Below are positions 1 through 10,122 of a stretch of DNA of 26,646 bases, piece after piece. Position 1 is the first letter of the stretch, and each line of letters starts with the position of its first letter. Source of the stretch: Oscillospiraceae bacterium UBA6370. Lineage in GTDB: Bacteria > Bacillota > Clostridia > Oscillospirales > Oscillospiraceae. A program made the position numbers and the translations under genes. The notes beneath the pieces were generated by a model. The model was not told the DNA's origin. It did not search any database and saw only the letters and a program-made list of their open reading frames with translations. The stretch spans positions 1 through 26,646 of the forward strand of contig DJRC01000079.1 of assembly GCA_002437735.1 (NCBI GenBank), in the 5' to 3' direction.

Positions 1-323
1 GCGGAGCGCAGCGTGAACGTATAGGTCACGGTGTCGTCGTAATTCTTTTCCTCGATGTATTCCTTGGCAATGCCCGCCACGGCGGCCGCCTTGCCGGTGC
101 CGTCGTCGCGCATCCGCATCAGACCCTCAAAGAGCGTGGAGAGCAGGCTCTCCGCGCCCACGTCGGTGTTCATGGCAGGGTCGAGCGTTTCCAGCGGGCC
201 GCAGACCGCGGCGCTCACCACAAAGTCCTCTGCGGGCTCCTCCTGCCTGCCGCAGCCGGCGAGCAGGGTCAAAAACAGCGCCGCACAAAGCAGCAGACTG
301 ACAGATCTTCGCAGCATTTTCAT
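1..323 (-). CDS. Peptide/nickel ABC transporter substrate-binding lipoprotein, N-terminal part (family 5)
   Basis: This is the first 107 residues of a protein that runs off the left edge. The N-terminus is a lipoprotein signal: basic MKMLRR, a hydrophobic stretch, then a lipobox LLAGC with the acylated cysteine at residue 24. The mature part has features of the SBP_bac_5 (OppA/DppA-like) family: an LDPAMNTDVGAES stretch, LFEGLMR, and a TVTYTFTLR segment near the edge. Such proteins sit outside the membrane and deliver peptides or similar ligands to an ABC permease. The start at 321-323 has an AGGAGA ribosome site about 8 nt upstream. It is the gene after the helicase but has its own promoter and lies beyond a terminator, so it probably begins a separate transport operon to the left. 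The ligand cannot be told from this part. Confidence 0.85.
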   Translation of the reverse strand, partial: MKMLRRSVSLLLCAALFLTLLAGCGRQEEPAEDFVVSAAVCGPLETLDPAMNTDVGAESLLSTLFEGLMRMRDDGTGKAAAVAGIAKEYIEEKNYDDTVTYTFTLRS

Positions 324-393
324 AGGGAGCGTCTCCTCTTTCTCTATCGTAAAACGCGGCGCGAAGCGCACCGCACAGACAAACATCCAGTTG

Positions 394-422
394 ATTATAT
401 AAAAATTTGCCCCGCTTGTAAA
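394..422 (-). promoter_or_regulatory. Promoter of the substrate-binding lipoprotein gene
   Basis: On the minus strand TTTACA (417-422) is separated by exactly 17 bp from a perfect TATAAT (394-399). Transcription would start near 387, giving a leader of about 64 nt. The -35 lies in the loop and the spacer covers one stem arm of the helicase terminator, so both elements occupy the same DNA. Confidence 0.75.
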
Positions 423-438
423 GACGAGCGGGGCAAAA
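401..438 (-). terminator. Intrinsic terminator of the DEAD-box helicase gene
   Basis: An 8-bp perfect stem (409-416 with 427-434, GCCCCGCT/AGCGGGGC) with a 10-nt loop is followed on the minus strand by AAATTTTTATAT. It begins about 20 nt after the helicase stop codon. Flanking A and T runs extend the stem by about three pairs. Confidence 0.8.
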
Positions 439-453
439 AGTTACAAAATGTTA

Positions 454-1611
454 TTATTTTGCGTCCACGACCAGCGTATCACCCTCGAAGTGGGCGGGCT
501 TGACGTCGTTTCCGGTAAACTTGGCAATGGCGTCGAGCCGCATTTTGCTCGGGTAATCCGCCACGAGCGTGTAGGCGACGCCGTGGCGCTTCGCGCGGCC
601 CGTGCGGCCGATGCGGTGGACGTAATATTCGTTCTCCTGCGGCACGTCGTAGTTGAACACCGCGTCCACGTCGTCCACGTCGATGCCGCGGGCGGCGACG
701 TCGGTGGCGACGAACACGGGCAGCTCGCCGCGGCGGAAGCGCGCCATGACCTGCTCGCGCTTTTTCTGCGGAATGTCGCCGTGGATGCAGGCGGCATCCA
801 GCCCCTCCATCTCAAGGTACTTCGTCAAGCGCTCGACCATACCCTTGGTGTTGCAGAACACCATCACGCGCTCCAGCTTCTCCTGCCGGATGATGCGCGC
901 CATCGCCGCGACCTTGTCGGTCTGCTCGACCGTGACGGCGTACTGAAGGATGTCGGGCTTGTTCTGCTCGTCCGCGCGGACGGTGATCTCCTCGGGGTCG
1001 CGCTGGTAGACCCAGCTGATGTCCATGACCTCGCGCGAGATGGTCGCGGAGAACATACCGAGGTTGCGGCGGGAGGGGATCTTGTCCAGAATGCGGGTGA
1101 CGTCGTGGATGAAGCCCATGTCGAGCATCCGGTCGGCCTCATCGAGCACAACGGTCTGCACCCGGTCGAGCCGCACAGTGCGGCGCTTCATGTGGTCGGA
1201 CAAACGCCCCGGGGTCGCCACGACGATCTGCGGCTTTTTCTTCAGCGCGTCGATCTGCTTGCCGATGGGCGCGCCGCCGTAGAGACACACCACGCGGATG
1301 CCGCTCATAAATACGGCCAGGTCGCGCAGCTCCGCCGTGATCTGCATGGCAAGCTCGCGCGTAGGCGCCATGATGACCGCCTGCACCTCCTCGCTTTCGG
1401 GGTCAATGTGCTCGATGATGGGAATGCCGAAGGCAAAGGTCTTGCCCGTGCCGGTGGGGGCCTTGGCGATCACGTCCTTCCACTCGCGCATCGGCGGGAT
1501 GCAGCCCGCCTGCACGGGGGTGGACCATTCGATGTTTTTCTTTTCCAATGCGCGCGTCATCTCCGGCAGCAGGCCAAGACTGTCGAAGCGCACGCCCTGT
1601 GTGAATTCCAT
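454..1611 (-). CDS. DEAD-box ATP-dependent RNA helicase
   Basis: A 385-residue superfamily 2 helicase that unwinds or remodels RNA in the cytoplasm using ATP. The motifs occur in order: Q-motif with Gln34, Walker A APTGTGKT (51-58), PTRELA, TPGR, DEAD (157-160), SAT (188-190), then VMVFCNT, ATDVAARGID and HRIGRTGR. It stops soon after the second RecA domain with no C-terminal RNA-binding extension, so its specific target is unknown (ribosome assembly or mRNA turnover are typical for such short forms). I start it at 1609-1611, where a GAGG site precedes the ATG. An in-frame ATG seven codons earlier (1630-1632) has no ribosome site and would lie only about 11 nt from the predicted transcription start. 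It lies after the glycogen operon terminator and is transcribed alone. Confidence 0.95.
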   Translation of the reverse strand: MEFTQGVRFDSLGLLPEMTRALEKKNIEWSTPVQAGCIPPMREWKDVIAKAPTGTGKTFAFGIPIIEHIDPESEEVQAVIMAPTRELAMQITAELRDLAVFMSGIRVVCLYGGAPIGKQIDALKKKPQIVVATPGRLSDHMKRRTVRLDRVQTVVLDEADRMLDMGFIHDVTRILDKIPSRRNLGMFSATISREVMDISWVYQRDPEEITVRADEQNKPDILQYAVTVEQTDKVAAMARIIRQEKLERVMVFCNTKGMVERLTKYLEMEGLDAACIHGDIPQKKREQVMARFRRGELPVFVATDVAARGIDVDDVDAVFNYDVPQENEYYVHRIGRTGRAKRHGVAYTLVADYPSKMRLDAIAKFTGNDVKPAHFEGDTLVVDAK

Positions 1612-1649
1612 AGCGTTTTCCTCTGTTCTCATGATTTTCAGTCGGGAAA

Positions 1650-1678
1650 ATTATATCATGCCTGTCAATAGCGCGAAA
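1650..1678 (-). promoter_or_regulatory. Extended -10 promoter of the helicase gene
   Basis: The minus strand carries TGATATAAT, a TGn extended -10 with perfect TATAAT at 1650-1655. The -35 position is only TTTCGC (1673-1678), which is made from the T-run of the glgP terminator. The predicted start is near 1643, giving a leader of about 32 nt before the start codon at 1611. Confidence 0.65.
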
Positions 1679-1703
1679 AAGAGACGGCGCCGCCGTCTCT
1701 TTT
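1676..1703 (-). terminator. Intrinsic terminator of the glycogen operon
   Basis: A GC-rich near-perfect palindrome, AGAGACGGCG / CGCCGTCTCT (1680-1689 with 1691-1700), is followed on the minus strand by TTTTT. It lies 16 nt beyond the glgP stop. The innermost pairs must open to make a loop. Confidence 0.8.
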
Positions 1704-1715
1704 CCTCTGCTTTGC

Positions 1716-4124
1716 TTACTTATGCGGGACGTGCCAGATGTTGTCCGCGTACTGCGCGACCGCGCGGTCGGCAGCAAAGATGCCGCTGCGCGCGATGTTG
1801 AGCAGCGACATACGGTCCCACGCCGCGCGGTCGGCGTAGGTCTTCGCCATGCGCTGCTCGGCGGCGCAGTAGGACGCAAAGTCCTGCAGGAGCATATATT
1901 CGTCGCGCTGGAGCAGGCGCTGGGCGAGATCGTCGTAGCTCACGCTGTCGGAGAAGCCCGTGCGAAGCTGGTCGACCACGCGCTTGAGCGCGCCATCGCG
2001 CTCGCAGAGCCGCTGGGGCGCGTAGCCCTGCGCCTTTAGGCGCGCGACCTCGTCCGCGTGCAGGCCGAAGAGGAACATGTTCTCGTCGCCGAGCACCTCG
2101 TGCATCTCGACGTTCGCGCCGTCGAGCGTGCCGACAGTCAGCGCGCCGTTCATCATGAACTTCATGTTGCCCGTGCCGCTGGCCTCCTTGCCGGCGGTGG
2201 AGATCTGCTGGCTGACCTCGCTCGCGGGCATCAGATGCTCGGCAAGCGAGACGCGGTAATTCTCCAAAAAGACCACCTGCAAACGTCCCCTGCACAGCGG
2301 ATCGCTGTTGATCTGGTTCGCCAGCGAATTGATGAGGTGGATGATGCGCTTGGCGACCGCGTAGCCCGGCGCGGCCTTCGCACCGAAGAGGAAGGTCTGC
2401 GGCTGCAGCTCCATGCTCGGATCGTCCTGCAGCTTCTGATAGAGGTAGATGATGTGCATGGCGTTGAGCAGCTGGCGCTTGTACTCATGCAGGCGCTTGA
2501 CCTGCACATCAAAGATGGCGTCGGTGTTGAGCACCACGCCCTGCGTCTTTTTGACGTAGGCGGCAAAGTCGAGCTTGTTGGCGCGCTTGATCTCGTCGAG
2601 CCGCGCGAGCACCGCGCTGTCGCCGGCGAAGGCCTCGAGCTTCTTGAGCTCCTCGGGATGGAGCAGATAGCCGCGCCCGCCGCAGAGATCGGCGATCAGG
2701 CTGTCGAGCCGCGGGTTGATCTGCGCGAGCCAGCGGCGGTGGTCGATGCCGTTGGTGACGTTCTTGAACTTCTCCGGCTCCATCTGGTACTGCCAGCGGA
2801 ACACGTCGTGGCGCAGGATGTCGGAGTGCAGCGCGGAGACGCCGTTGACCGCCATGCCGCCCGCGATGCACAGGTTCGCCATGCGTACCTGCCCGTCCCA
2901 GACGATGGCCAGCTCCGCAGTCTTGGCGGGGTCGTGGTAGAAGTCCTCGACCTTGCGTTGATAGCGGTGCGCGATCTCGGTGATGATCTCCCACACGCGC
3001 GGGAGCAGCGTCTCCATGAGCTGCTGCGGCCAGCGCTCGAGCGCCTCGGCGAGCACGGTGTGGTTCGTGTAGGCGACGGAATTTTTCGTGATGTTCCATG
3101 CGGTATCCCAGTCGAAGCCTGCGTCGTCCATCAGAATGCGCATCAGCTCGGGAATGACGAGCGCGGGGTGCGTGTCGTTGATCTGGATGACGTTCTTCTC
3201 GTGGAAGTTTGCCGCCGTGCCGTAGACCTCGATGTGCTTGCGCATGATGGACTGCATCGTGGCAGAGACGAAGAAATACTGCTGCTTGAGGCGCAGGGAC
3301 TTGCCCTCATAGTGGTTGTCCTCAGGATAGAGGATCTTGGCGATGGTCTCCGCCATCGCCTCCTGCTCACTCGCGCGCAGGTATTCGCCCTGCGAGAACA
3401 GGCTCATATCCACCGGCGTCGGGGACTTCGCGTCCCACAGGCGCAGGGGGTTGACGTGCTCGGTGCCGTAGCCGGTGATCTCCATATCGCAGGGCACGGC
3501 GAGCACCTTCGTCGCTCCCTCGGGCACGACGTGCAGCCGCCCGTTGTCCCAGAACTTGCGGACCGTGCCGCCGAAGAACACCTCCTCCGTCTCCTGCGGC
3601 TTGGGCATCAGCCACGCGCCGCCGATGTCCTTCCAGTTGTCCGGCAGCTCGACCTGCTGCCCGTCCACGATGCGCTGGCGGAAGATGCCCAGCTCATAGC
3701 AGATGGAGTAGCCCGCGGCGGGGATGTCGAGCGTGGTCATGGAGTCCAGATAGCAGGCGGCGAGGCGGCCGAGGCCGCCGTTGCCGAGGCCCGCGTCGGG
3801 CTCGACCTCGAAGATATCCGCCGCGCGGAAGCCCAGCTCGCCGATCGCCTCGCGCAGCACGCCGCTCACGCCGAGGTTGTAGGCGTTCTTCTCCAGGCTG
3901 CGGCCCAGCAGGAATTCCATGGAAAGGTAATGCACCTTCCGCTTTTCCTCGCGGCGCGTGGCCATGCGGCTCTCCACGCCGCGCTCGGTCATCACGTCGC
4001 GCAGCACCAGCGCCGCGGCGCGCATCACCTGCGCGTCGTCGGCCTCCTCCGGCGTCACGCCGAAGCCCAGGCGCAGCTTATCCGTAAGCGCCTGCTTCAT
4101 TCCCTGTGTCGTTGTGATATCCAT
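1716..4124 (-). CDS. glgP: Glycogen phosphorylase
   Basis: An 802-residue GT35 enzyme that releases glucose-1-phosphate from the non-reducing ends of glycogen, using pyridoxal phosphate. The PLP-lysine region SGTGNMKFMMNGALT is present, with Lys655 as the expected Schiff-base residue. The N-terminal part has YLSMEFLLGRSL and GNGGLGRLAAC, and the centre has NDTHPAL and RLHEYKRQ, all standard for bacterial phosphorylases. Length is normal for the family. It is the last gene of the glycogen operon: 17 nt separate it from glgA and its ribosome site, AAGGTAGG, overlaps the end of glgA. A strong terminator follows. Placing the degrading enzyme with the synthetic enzymes is common in Firmicutes. No debranching enzyme (pullulanase or GlgX) is present here, so it must be encoded elsewhere. 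Confidence 0.97.
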   Translation of the reverse strand: MDITTTQGMKQALTDKLRLGFGVTPEEADDAQVMRAAALVLRDVMTERGVESRMATRREEKRKVHYLSMEFLLGRSLEKNAYNLGVSGVLREAIGELGFRAADIFEVEPDAGLGNGGLGRLAACYLDSMTTLDIPAAGYSICYELGIFRQRIVDGQQVELPDNWKDIGGAWLMPKPQETEEVFFGGTVRKFWDNGRLHVVPEGATKVLAVPCDMEITGYGTEHVNPLRLWDAKSPTPVDMSLFSQGEYLRASEQEAMAETIAKILYPEDNHYEGKSLRLKQQYFFVSATMQSIMRKHIEVYGTAANFHEKNVIQINDTHPALVIPELMRILMDDAGFDWDTAWNITKNSVAYTNHTVLAEALERWPQQLMETLLPRVWEIITEIAHRYQRKVEDFYHDPAKTAELAIVWDGQVRMANLCIAGGMAVNGVSALHSDILRHDVFRWQYQMEPEKFKNVTNGIDHRRWLAQINPRLDSLIADLCGGRGYLLHPEELKKLEAFAGDSAVLARLDEIKRANKLDFAAYVKKTQGVVLNTDAIFDVQVKRLHEYKRQLLNAMHIIYLYQKLQDDPSMELQPQTFLFGAKAAPGYAVAKRIIHLINSLANQINSDPLCRGRLQVVFLENYRVSLAEHLMPASEVSQQISTAGKEASGTGNMKFMMNGALTVGTLDGANVEMHEVLGDENMFLFGLHADEVARLKAQGYAPQRLCERDGALKRVVDQLRTGFSDSVSYDDLAQRLLQRDEYMLLQDFASYCAAEQRMAKTYADRAAWDRMSLLNIARSGIFAADRAVAQYADNIWHVPHK

Positions 4125-4141
4125 ATTTCTTTGTACCTACC

Positions 4142-5575
4142 TTATTTGCAGATGGAATCGTAAATTTCGCGATATTTTTTCGCGCTGCGCGCCCAGCTGA
4201 AATCCTCGGCCATGCCGCGCTTGCGCAGAGCCTTGTAGGCCTCCGGCTTCTGATGGTAAAGGTCCACCGCCTCGCCGATGACGTAGCACATATCGCCTGC
4301 GTTATAATTTGTAAAGGAAAAGCCGTTGCCCGCGCCGTTCCACGCCTCGTAGGCGTGAACGGTATCCTTCAGCCCGCCGGTCTCGCGCACAATGGGCACC
4401 GCGCCGTAGCGCATGGCGATCATCTGGCTCAGACCGCACGGCTCGCTCTTGGACGGCATGAGGAACAGGTCCGCGCCCGCGTAGATCTGCATGGCAAGGC
4501 TCTCGGAATAGCCGAGATGCACCGCCACGCGGCCCGGGTACTTCGCCTGCGCCCAGGAGAAGAAGGACTCATACTTCCCGTCGCCCTTGCCGAGCACGAC
4601 GAGCTGCATATCCTTTTCCATGAAGTAGTCGAGCGTCTCGCACACGAGGTCGAGACCCTTGTGGCTCACGAGCCGCGAGACCATCGCGACCACGGGCGTG
4701 TCCTTCCTTTCGGCAAGGCCCATCATGCGCTGCAGCGCCGCCTTGTCCTTCGCCTTGCCGGCCATGCGCCGGAGCGAGTAGTTCGCCGTCAAGTTGATGT
4801 CGCTCGCGGGATCGTAGCGCTCCATGTCGATGCCGTTGAGCACGCCGTGGAGCTTGCCCTCCACCATCTGCATCACGCTCTCAAGGCCGTGGGCGAAGTA
4901 GGCGTACTTGAGCTCCTGCGCGTAGGTGGGGCTGACAGCGGTCACGGCGTCCGCCGTGACGATCGCACCCTTGAGCAGGTTCACGTCGCCGTCGAAGGCA
5001 AGCGTGCCGCCGGTGAACCAGCCCGCGTCGAGGCCGAAGAGGTCCTCGACCGTCTCGCGGCCGTAGCGGCCTTGATACTCGATGTTGTGGACGGTGATAA
5101 CCGTGCGGACGGACTTGTAGAAATCCTCGCGCACCGCCTCGTCACGGATGTAGATGGGCACGAGCGCGGTCTGCCAGTCATTGCAGTGAACGACGTCCAG
5201 CTTCTCCGGCAGCAGCGGCAGCAGCTCCGTCACCGCGCGGCAGAAGAAGGCGAAGCGCTCGCCGTCGTCATAATAGCCGTAGAGCTCGGGGCGCTTGAAA
5301 TACTGCTCGTTGTCCACGAAGTACCACGTCACGCCCTGCCACTCGTAGGAGAAAAGCCCGCAGTACAGGCTGCGCCAGGCAAGGCGCACATAGGTATAGC
5401 GCTCAAAATGCAGCCGGTCGCGCCACGCATCCGCGACGCTCTGGTAGAGCGGCAGAATGACGCTCACGCGGTCGCCGTTCGCGGCAAGCGACTGCGGCAG
5501 GCTGCCCGCAACGTCCGCAAGGCCGCCGGTCTTGCAGAAGGGAACGGCCTCGGATGTGACATAGAGAATGTTCAT
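4142..5575 (-). CDS. glgA: Glycogen synthase (ADP-glucose dependent, GT5)
   Basis: A 477-residue retaining glycosyltransferase that adds glucose from ADP-glucose to the growing alpha-1,4-glucan. The N-terminal KTGGLADVAGSLP (Lys15 onward) is the ADP-glucose-binding signature of GT5. HCNDWQTALVP and TVHNIEYQG follow in the first Rossmann domain. SRLVSHKGLDL and SKSEPCGLSQ (375-384, with Glu378 in the conserved E-x7-E region) lie in the second. Length matches the bacterial family (about 475-490). The start has an AGGAGGAAAG site a few nucleotides upstream. It lies 27 nt after glgD and 17 nt before glgP. Confidence 0.97.
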   Translation of the reverse strand: MNILYVTSEAVPFCKTGGLADVAGSLPQSLAANGDRVSVILPLYQSVADAWRDRLHFERYTYVRLAWRSLYCGLFSYEWQGVTWYFVDNEQYFKRPELYGYYDDGERFAFFCRAVTELLPLLPEKLDVVHCNDWQTALVPIYIRDEAVREDFYKSVRTVITVHNIEYQGRYGRETVEDLFGLDAGWFTGGTLAFDGDVNLLKGAIVTADAVTAVSPTYAQELKYAYFAHGLESVMQMVEGKLHGVLNGIDMERYDPASDINLTANYSLRRMAGKAKDKAALQRMMGLAERKDTPVVAMVSRLVSHKGLDLVCETLDYFMEKDMQLVVLGKGDGKYESFFSWAQAKYPGRVAVHLGYSESLAMQIYAGADLFLMPSKSEPCGLSQMIAMRYGAVPIVRETGGLKDTVHAYEAWNGAGNGFSFTNYNAGDMCYVIGEAVDLYHQKPEAYKALRKRGMAEDFSWARSAKKYREIYDSICK

Positions 5576-5602
5576 AGCTTTCCTCCTTATTCCGTGTATA
5601 CT

Positions 5603-6711
5603 TCAGACGATGCTGCCCTTGGAAATGACGATGGGATAGCTCTCATGGCCCATGAGCGTGCGCCCGGGCAGGACCTCCACATATTTGTCGGTAATGACGT
5701 AGCGGAGCGTCACGCCGTCGCGCACGCGCGTACCCTTGAAGAGAATGGAATCGCGCAGCTCCGCGCCCTTTTCCACCGTCACGCCGGGGAAGAGGATGCA
5801 GTTCTCCACGCTGCCCTCGATGGTGCAGCCGTCGGCGACAAGCGAATTTTTCACGCGGCTGCCCGGCGCAAAATAGCTCGACGCCTCGTCGTCCTCCTTG
5901 GCAAGGATGGGCCGCGCGGCGGCAAAGAGCTCGGCGCGGATGGAGCCCTGCAGCAGCTCCATCGAGCGGTCGTAATACTCCTGCACGGAGCGGAGCTGGG
6001 CGGCGTAGCCGTCCCAGACGTAGCTCTGGAGCTTCAGCCGTCCGGTCATGCCCGCGAGCACGTCGCGGCGGAAGCTGTATTTATCCTGCGCGGAGCATTC
6101 GTCCACGAGCGTAAGCAGCAGCTGCTTGCTGAGAATGTAGATCTCCAGCGAGCGGTGGCCGCGCGGCGCGGTCGGCGCACACCAGACCTGCCCGATCGCG
6201 CCGTCGCTCTCGAGCGTGAGGTAGGTCGCGTTGTCCACAAAGCCGCCGTTCGCCGTGCAGACGGCGGTGATGTCCGCGCCGCTCTCCAGATGCGCGGCGA
6301 GCACGTCCGCGAGCGGCAGATTGATGATAAGATCGCTGTCGGAGAGCACGACGTAGTCCTGCCGTATCCCCTGTAAGTACGAGCGGACGCCGGCAAGGGC
6401 CTCCATCTTGCCGCGGAACTCGCCGCTGCGGTAGGCGCGGGTGTCGGCAAAGGGCGGCAGGATGCGCAGCCCGCCGTACTTGCGCGCCATGTCCCAGGTC
6501 TTGCCGTTGCCGATGTGGTCGAGCAGGCTCTGGTAGTTGCCATGCAGCACCACGCCGACGTCGGTGATGCCGGCGGCGTGCAGATTGGAGAGCATGAAAT
6601 CGACGACGCGGTAGCGTCCGCCGAACGGGATGGAGGCGGGCATCCGGCGTTCCGCCAGCTCGCGCAGTCCCGGCTCCTGTTCGTAGGAGAAAATGATGCC
6701 GTGCAGTCCGT

Positions 6712-6715
<4 letters not shown>
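5603..6715 (-). CDS. glgD: Glycogen biosynthesis protein GlgD (degenerate ADP-glucose pyrophosphorylase subunit)
   Basis: A 370-residue paralogue of GlgC. It keeps the nucleotidyltransferase fold (SIPFGGRYRVVDFMLSN, HIGNGKTWD) and a C-terminal left-handed beta-helix with hexapeptide-like repeats (VADGCTIEGSVENCILFPG). The glycine-rich GGxGxRL loop that binds ATP in GlgC is replaced by IIFSYEQEPGLRELAERR, so it is probably not catalytic itself. In Geobacillus and streptococci the homologous GlgD combines with GlgC and changes its activity; I infer the same role here. The start at 6713-6715 overlaps the glgC stop by four bases (ATGA), favouring coupled synthesis of the two subunits. A longer in-frame extension upstream would lie inside glgC in another frame and is not protein-like. 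Confidence 0.93.
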
Positions 6716-7916
<1,201 letters not shown>

Positions 7917-7920
<4 letters not shown>

Positions 7921-9827
7921 GCCGGTAATTCCTCCCTTGCCTTGCTTTTTTTCGCTTTCGGTCTCTTATATTCGCCCGCGCCGCGCAGGATGACCGCGCC
8001 GAGCGGGGGGATAGTGATGGCAATGGACTGCTCGCGTCCGTGCGAGGGGAGCGGCTGCGTTCTGATCGGCCTTTCGTTGCGCCACTCGCCCGTGCCGCCG
8101 AACGCGGTATCGTCCGTGGAAAGCTCCTCGCGCCACGTTTTCCTCGGCGGGACGCCGAAGCGGTAATCGCGGTATCCGTTGGGCGAGAAGTTGACCGCGA
8201 CCAGCAGCTCCTCGCCCGCGCCGTCACGGCGGACAAAGACGACGGTGTTATCCTCATTGTCGTCCGCGACGAGCCACTCAAAGCCCGCCCAGTCAAAGTC
8301 GACGCGCCAAAGCGCGGGGTTTGACAGGTAGTACCGGTTGACCGCGCGGAAGAAATCCTGCATCCTGCGGTTGGCGTCGTTTTCAAGCAGATACCAGTCG
8401 AGCTGACCGGCAAAATCCCACTCGTGCCACTGGCCCAGCTCCGCGCCCATGAAGGTGAGCTTCTTGCCCGGGTGCGTGAGCATATAGACCATGAAGCTGC
8501 GCACGCCCGCGAGCTGCCGCCACTCGTCGCCCGGCATCTTGCCGCGCAGGCTGCCCTTCATGTACACCACCTCGTCGTGCGAGATGGGCAGCACGAAGTT
8601 TTCGGAAAAGGCGTACATCAGCGAGAAGGTGAGGTCCTTATGATGGAACTGGCGGAACCACGGGTCGAGCTTGAGGTAGTGGCACATATCGTTCATCCAG
8701 CCCATGTTCCACTTGAGGTTGAAGCCCAGCCCGCCGTCCGAGACCGGATAGGTCACGAGCGGCCACGCGGTCGATTCCTCCGCCACCATCATCACGTTCG
8801 GGTCGACGGCAAAGGCGGCGGTGTTGAGCGCGCGCAGGAAGTCGATGGCCTCTAAATTCTCGTGTCCGCCGTTTTTGTTCGGCGTCCACTCCCCCGCCTC
8901 GCGCCCGTAGTCAAGGTAGAGCATGGACGCCACCGCGTCCACGCGCAGACCGTCGAGGTGATATTCCCGCAGCCAGTAGGCGGCGGACGAGAGCAGGAAG
9001 CTCTTCACCTCGCCGCGCCCGTAGTCGAATACGCGCGTACCCCAGCCCGCGTGCTCGCGCTTTTTCGGGTCGGCGTACTCGTAGCAGGGCTCGCCGTCGA
9101 AGTCGATGAGGCCGTGCTCGTCCTTGCAGAAGTGCGCGGGCACCCAGTCGAGGATGACGGAGATGCCCCTTCGGTGCATCGTGTCCACGAAGTACATGAA
9201 GTCGTGCGGCGTGCCGTAGCGCGAGGTCGGCGCGAAGTAGCCGGTGCACTGGTAGCCCCATGAATCGTCGAGCGGATACTCGGTCACGGGCATCAGCTCC
9301 ACGCAGTTGTAGCCGAGGTCGGCGGCGTATTCGCTCAGCTCGTCCGCGAGCGAGCGGTAGTCGTAAAAATCACCGTTTTCGCGCCGCCGCCACGAGCCGA
9401 GGTGGACCTCGTAGATGTTGAGCGGGCGGTCATAGACCGGCTGCTTCGCCGCAAGATACGCGCCGTCGCCCCAGTCGTAGCCCGCAAGCTCGTAGAGCTT
9501 GCTCGCCGTGCCGGGGCGCGTCTCGGCGTGGAAGGCGTAGGGGTCGGCCTTGAAGGTCACCGCGCCGCTTTGGGCGGTGACGGCGAATTTATAGGTGTCA
9601 TACTCCGAAAGGCCCACGACCTCCGTCTCCCAGATGCCGCCGTCGAGACGGCGCATCGGATGCGCGGCGGGGTCCCACGCGCAGAAATCGCCCACGACGC
9701 TCACGCTCCGCGCGTGCGGCGCCCAGACGCGGAACACCCAGCCGTCCGGTGTGCGGTGCGCGCCGAGCGTGCGGTACAGCTCCGTCGCGCTGCCGCCATA
9801 AAAGGCGGCGAGATCAAAATGCTCCAT
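7917..9827 (-). CDS. glgB: 1,4-alpha-glucan branching enzyme
   Basis: A 636-residue GH13 enzyme that cuts alpha-1,4 chains and rejoins them as alpha-1,6 branches. An N-terminal CBM48-like domain (FRVWAPHARSVSVVGDF) is followed by the catalytic barrel: nucleophile Asp297 in GLRVDAVA, acid/base Glu350 in MVAEEST, and the transition-state Asp in ISHDEVV. A C-terminal beta domain ends the protein. The chosen ATG (9825-9827) has GGGAGG about 9 nt upstream. An in-frame start nine codons earlier lies upstream of that site and is less likely. It is the first gene of the glycogen block, 57 bp after the DUF896 gene. No terminator and no convincing promoter are visible in that gap, so transcription may come from upstream. 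Confidence 0.97.
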
Positions 9828-9855
9828 GGCGCTTGTCCTCCCTCTTTTCAGCATA

Positions 9856-9871
9856 CGCGCCCGCGGGCGCG
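9856..9871. repeat. Perfect 16-bp GC palindrome between the DUF896 gene and glgB
   Basis: CGCGCCCG/CGGGCGCG is fully self-complementary. On the minus strand it is preceded, not followed, by TTTTT, so it does not look like a terminator for the upstream genes. It could be an operator, an mRNA processing or stability element, or chance in GC-rich DNA. Confidence 0.45.
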
Positions 9872-9884
9872 AAAAACGTCGAAT

Positions 9885-10109
9885 TTACTTGCCGAGCTTA
9901 CGGTCCTCGCTCCACCGGGTCAGCTTGGTCTTGTTGCCCTTTTCGTCCATGACGTAGGTGTTGTTGAGCTGATTTTTCAGGTCGCCGAGCACGGAGTTCA
10001 CATACTCCTGCCGCAGCGCCGCGCGCTCGACCTTCTCCTCGTCGGTCAGCTCCCGCTCCTTCGCGAGCTTGGCAAGCTCGTTGATGCGGTCGATCTTCTT
10101 TTGTTCCAT
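9885..10109 (-). CDS. DUF896 (UPF0291, YnzC-like) small cytoplasmic protein
   Basis: A 74-residue, highly charged protein. KIDRINELAKLAKERELTDEEKVERAALRQEYV matches the pattern of the YnzC/UPF0291 family of Firmicutes, which are small helical-hairpin proteins of unknown biochemical role; B. subtilis has one in its SOS-linked yneA operon. Length is typical. It begins 13 nt after the ylmH stop, with an AAGGAGAG ribosome site in the gap, so the two are very probably co-transcribed. The function is unknown and nothing in it links it to glycogen. The family call is firm, the role is not. Confidence 0.88.
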   Translation of the reverse strand: MEQKKIDRINELAKLAKERELTDEEKVERAALRQEYVNSVLGDLKNQLNNTYVMDEKGNKTKLTRWSEDRKLGK

Positions 10110-10122
10110 CTTGCATCTCTCC

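Noticed and set aside
1612..1632. Upstream ATG of the helicase gene.
   Set aside because: It has no ribosome site and would leave only about 11 nt of leader, whereas the ATG at 1609-1611 has GAGG at good spacing.
448..1671. Long plus-strand frames opposite the helicase, and similar ones opposite glgP, glgA, the symporter and others.
   Set aside because: They are antisense shadows in GC-rich DNA with His/Arg/Val-rich composition and no ribosome sites, while the minus-strand frames encode intact conserved proteins.
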